Shown: piece after piece, positions 13,552-13,633 of the stretch
Position numbering within the stretch: the first letter of the stretch is position 1
Layout: the number at the start of each line of letters is the position of its first letter
DNA from: an uncultured Collinsella sp.
GTDB taxonomy: Bacteria; Actinomycetota; Coriobacteriia; Coriobacteriales; Coriobacteriaceae
Reading direction: 5' to 3'
Assembly: GCA_958407085.1 (NCBI GenBank)
Contig: CATYHY010000029.1
Location: 1 to 13,633 of the forward strand
Length of the DNA stretch: 13,633 bases
Notes under the pieces: model-generated
What the model saw: the letters and a program-made list of their open reading frames with translations, nothing else
Database searches by the model: none
What the model was told of the DNA's origin: nothing
Position numbers and translations under genes: made by a program

Positions 13552-13633
13552 ATGTCTTGCGGACCGCAGATGCCGGCAATGCCGCTTTCGATGGTAAAAG
13601 CGGGCGAAACCGTGCGCGTGTCTCGTGTAAAGG
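13552..13633 (+). CDS. feoA: FeoA-like protein, 5' part
   Basis: The first 27 codons of a gene that runs off the window. The product begins MSCGPQMPAMPLSMVKAGETVRVSRVK. The stretch from PLSMVKAGETVRVSRVKG matches the start of the FeoA SH3-like domain, a small cytosolic partner of the ferrous-iron transporter FeoB. The ATG at 13552 has AGGAG (13541-13545) 6 nt upstream. The identification rests on a short piece, so FeoA alone or a FeoA domain fused to another protein are both possible. Confidence 0.65.
   Translation, partial: MSCGPQMPAMPLSMVKAGETVRVSRVK

Overview
The window (about 60% G+C by eye) looks like a chromosomal segment of a gut Coriobacteriia-type actinobacterium, most like Collinsella. 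That assignment is an inference from gene content, codon use and the style of the intergenic hairpins; no search was run. Nothing indicates a phage or plasmid, and no transposase, tRNA, rRNA or CRISPR array was seen.

Layout. (1) 1-500: the 3' part of a glycerol-type aquaporin gene on the + strand, followed by a nested palindrome with a bidirectional terminator at its core. (2) 3072-820, minus strand: a tight three-gene operon larB-larC-tetR. LarB and LarC make the nickel-pincer cofactor of lactate racemase-type enzymes. This LarC holds only the N-terminal (LarC1) domain with a histidine-rich insert, and a TetR-type regulator starts 2 nt after its stop. A perfect 11-bp inverted repeat lies in front of larB. 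(3) 3822-3187, minus strand: serB, phosphoserine phosphatase. (4) 4079-5866, plus strand: aspS, aspartyl-tRNA synthetase, divergent from serB, with a stem-loop leader and a clear terminator. (5) 5998-6165: three related hairpins whose stems differ by compensated changes. (6) 7188-6172, minus strand: a LacI-family repressor, divergent from ebgA-ebgC (7565-11032), a heteromeric beta-galactosidase. Three identical 14-bp palindromic operators lie in the ebg promoter region. (7) 11186-12649: an APC-superfamily amino-acid permease, preceded by two hairpins and followed by a textbook terminator. (8) 12747-12982: a gene-free element of about 236 bp with long imperfect terminal inverted repeats, resembling a MITE. 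(9) 13071-13319: an HPr phosphocarrier protein with His15 and a natural Asp at position 46. (10) From 13552: the start of a FeoA-like gene, with a 14-bp inverted repeat and a nested palindrome upstream.

How the parts work together. The best supported circuit is LacI-family repressor, three operators and ebgAC: the second operator overlaps the -35 region and the third covers the expected transcription start, so the repressor should block beta-galactosidase expression until a galactoside-type inducer appears. The lar operon probably supplies part of the cofactor machinery for a lactate racemase-type enzyme encoded elsewhere, with its own TetR regulator. The other genes are unrelated housekeeping or transport units separated by terminators.

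The least explained signals are the covarying hairpin cluster, the MITE-like element, the inverted repeats before larB and feoA, the LarC1-only lar operon, and the Asp46 HPr.
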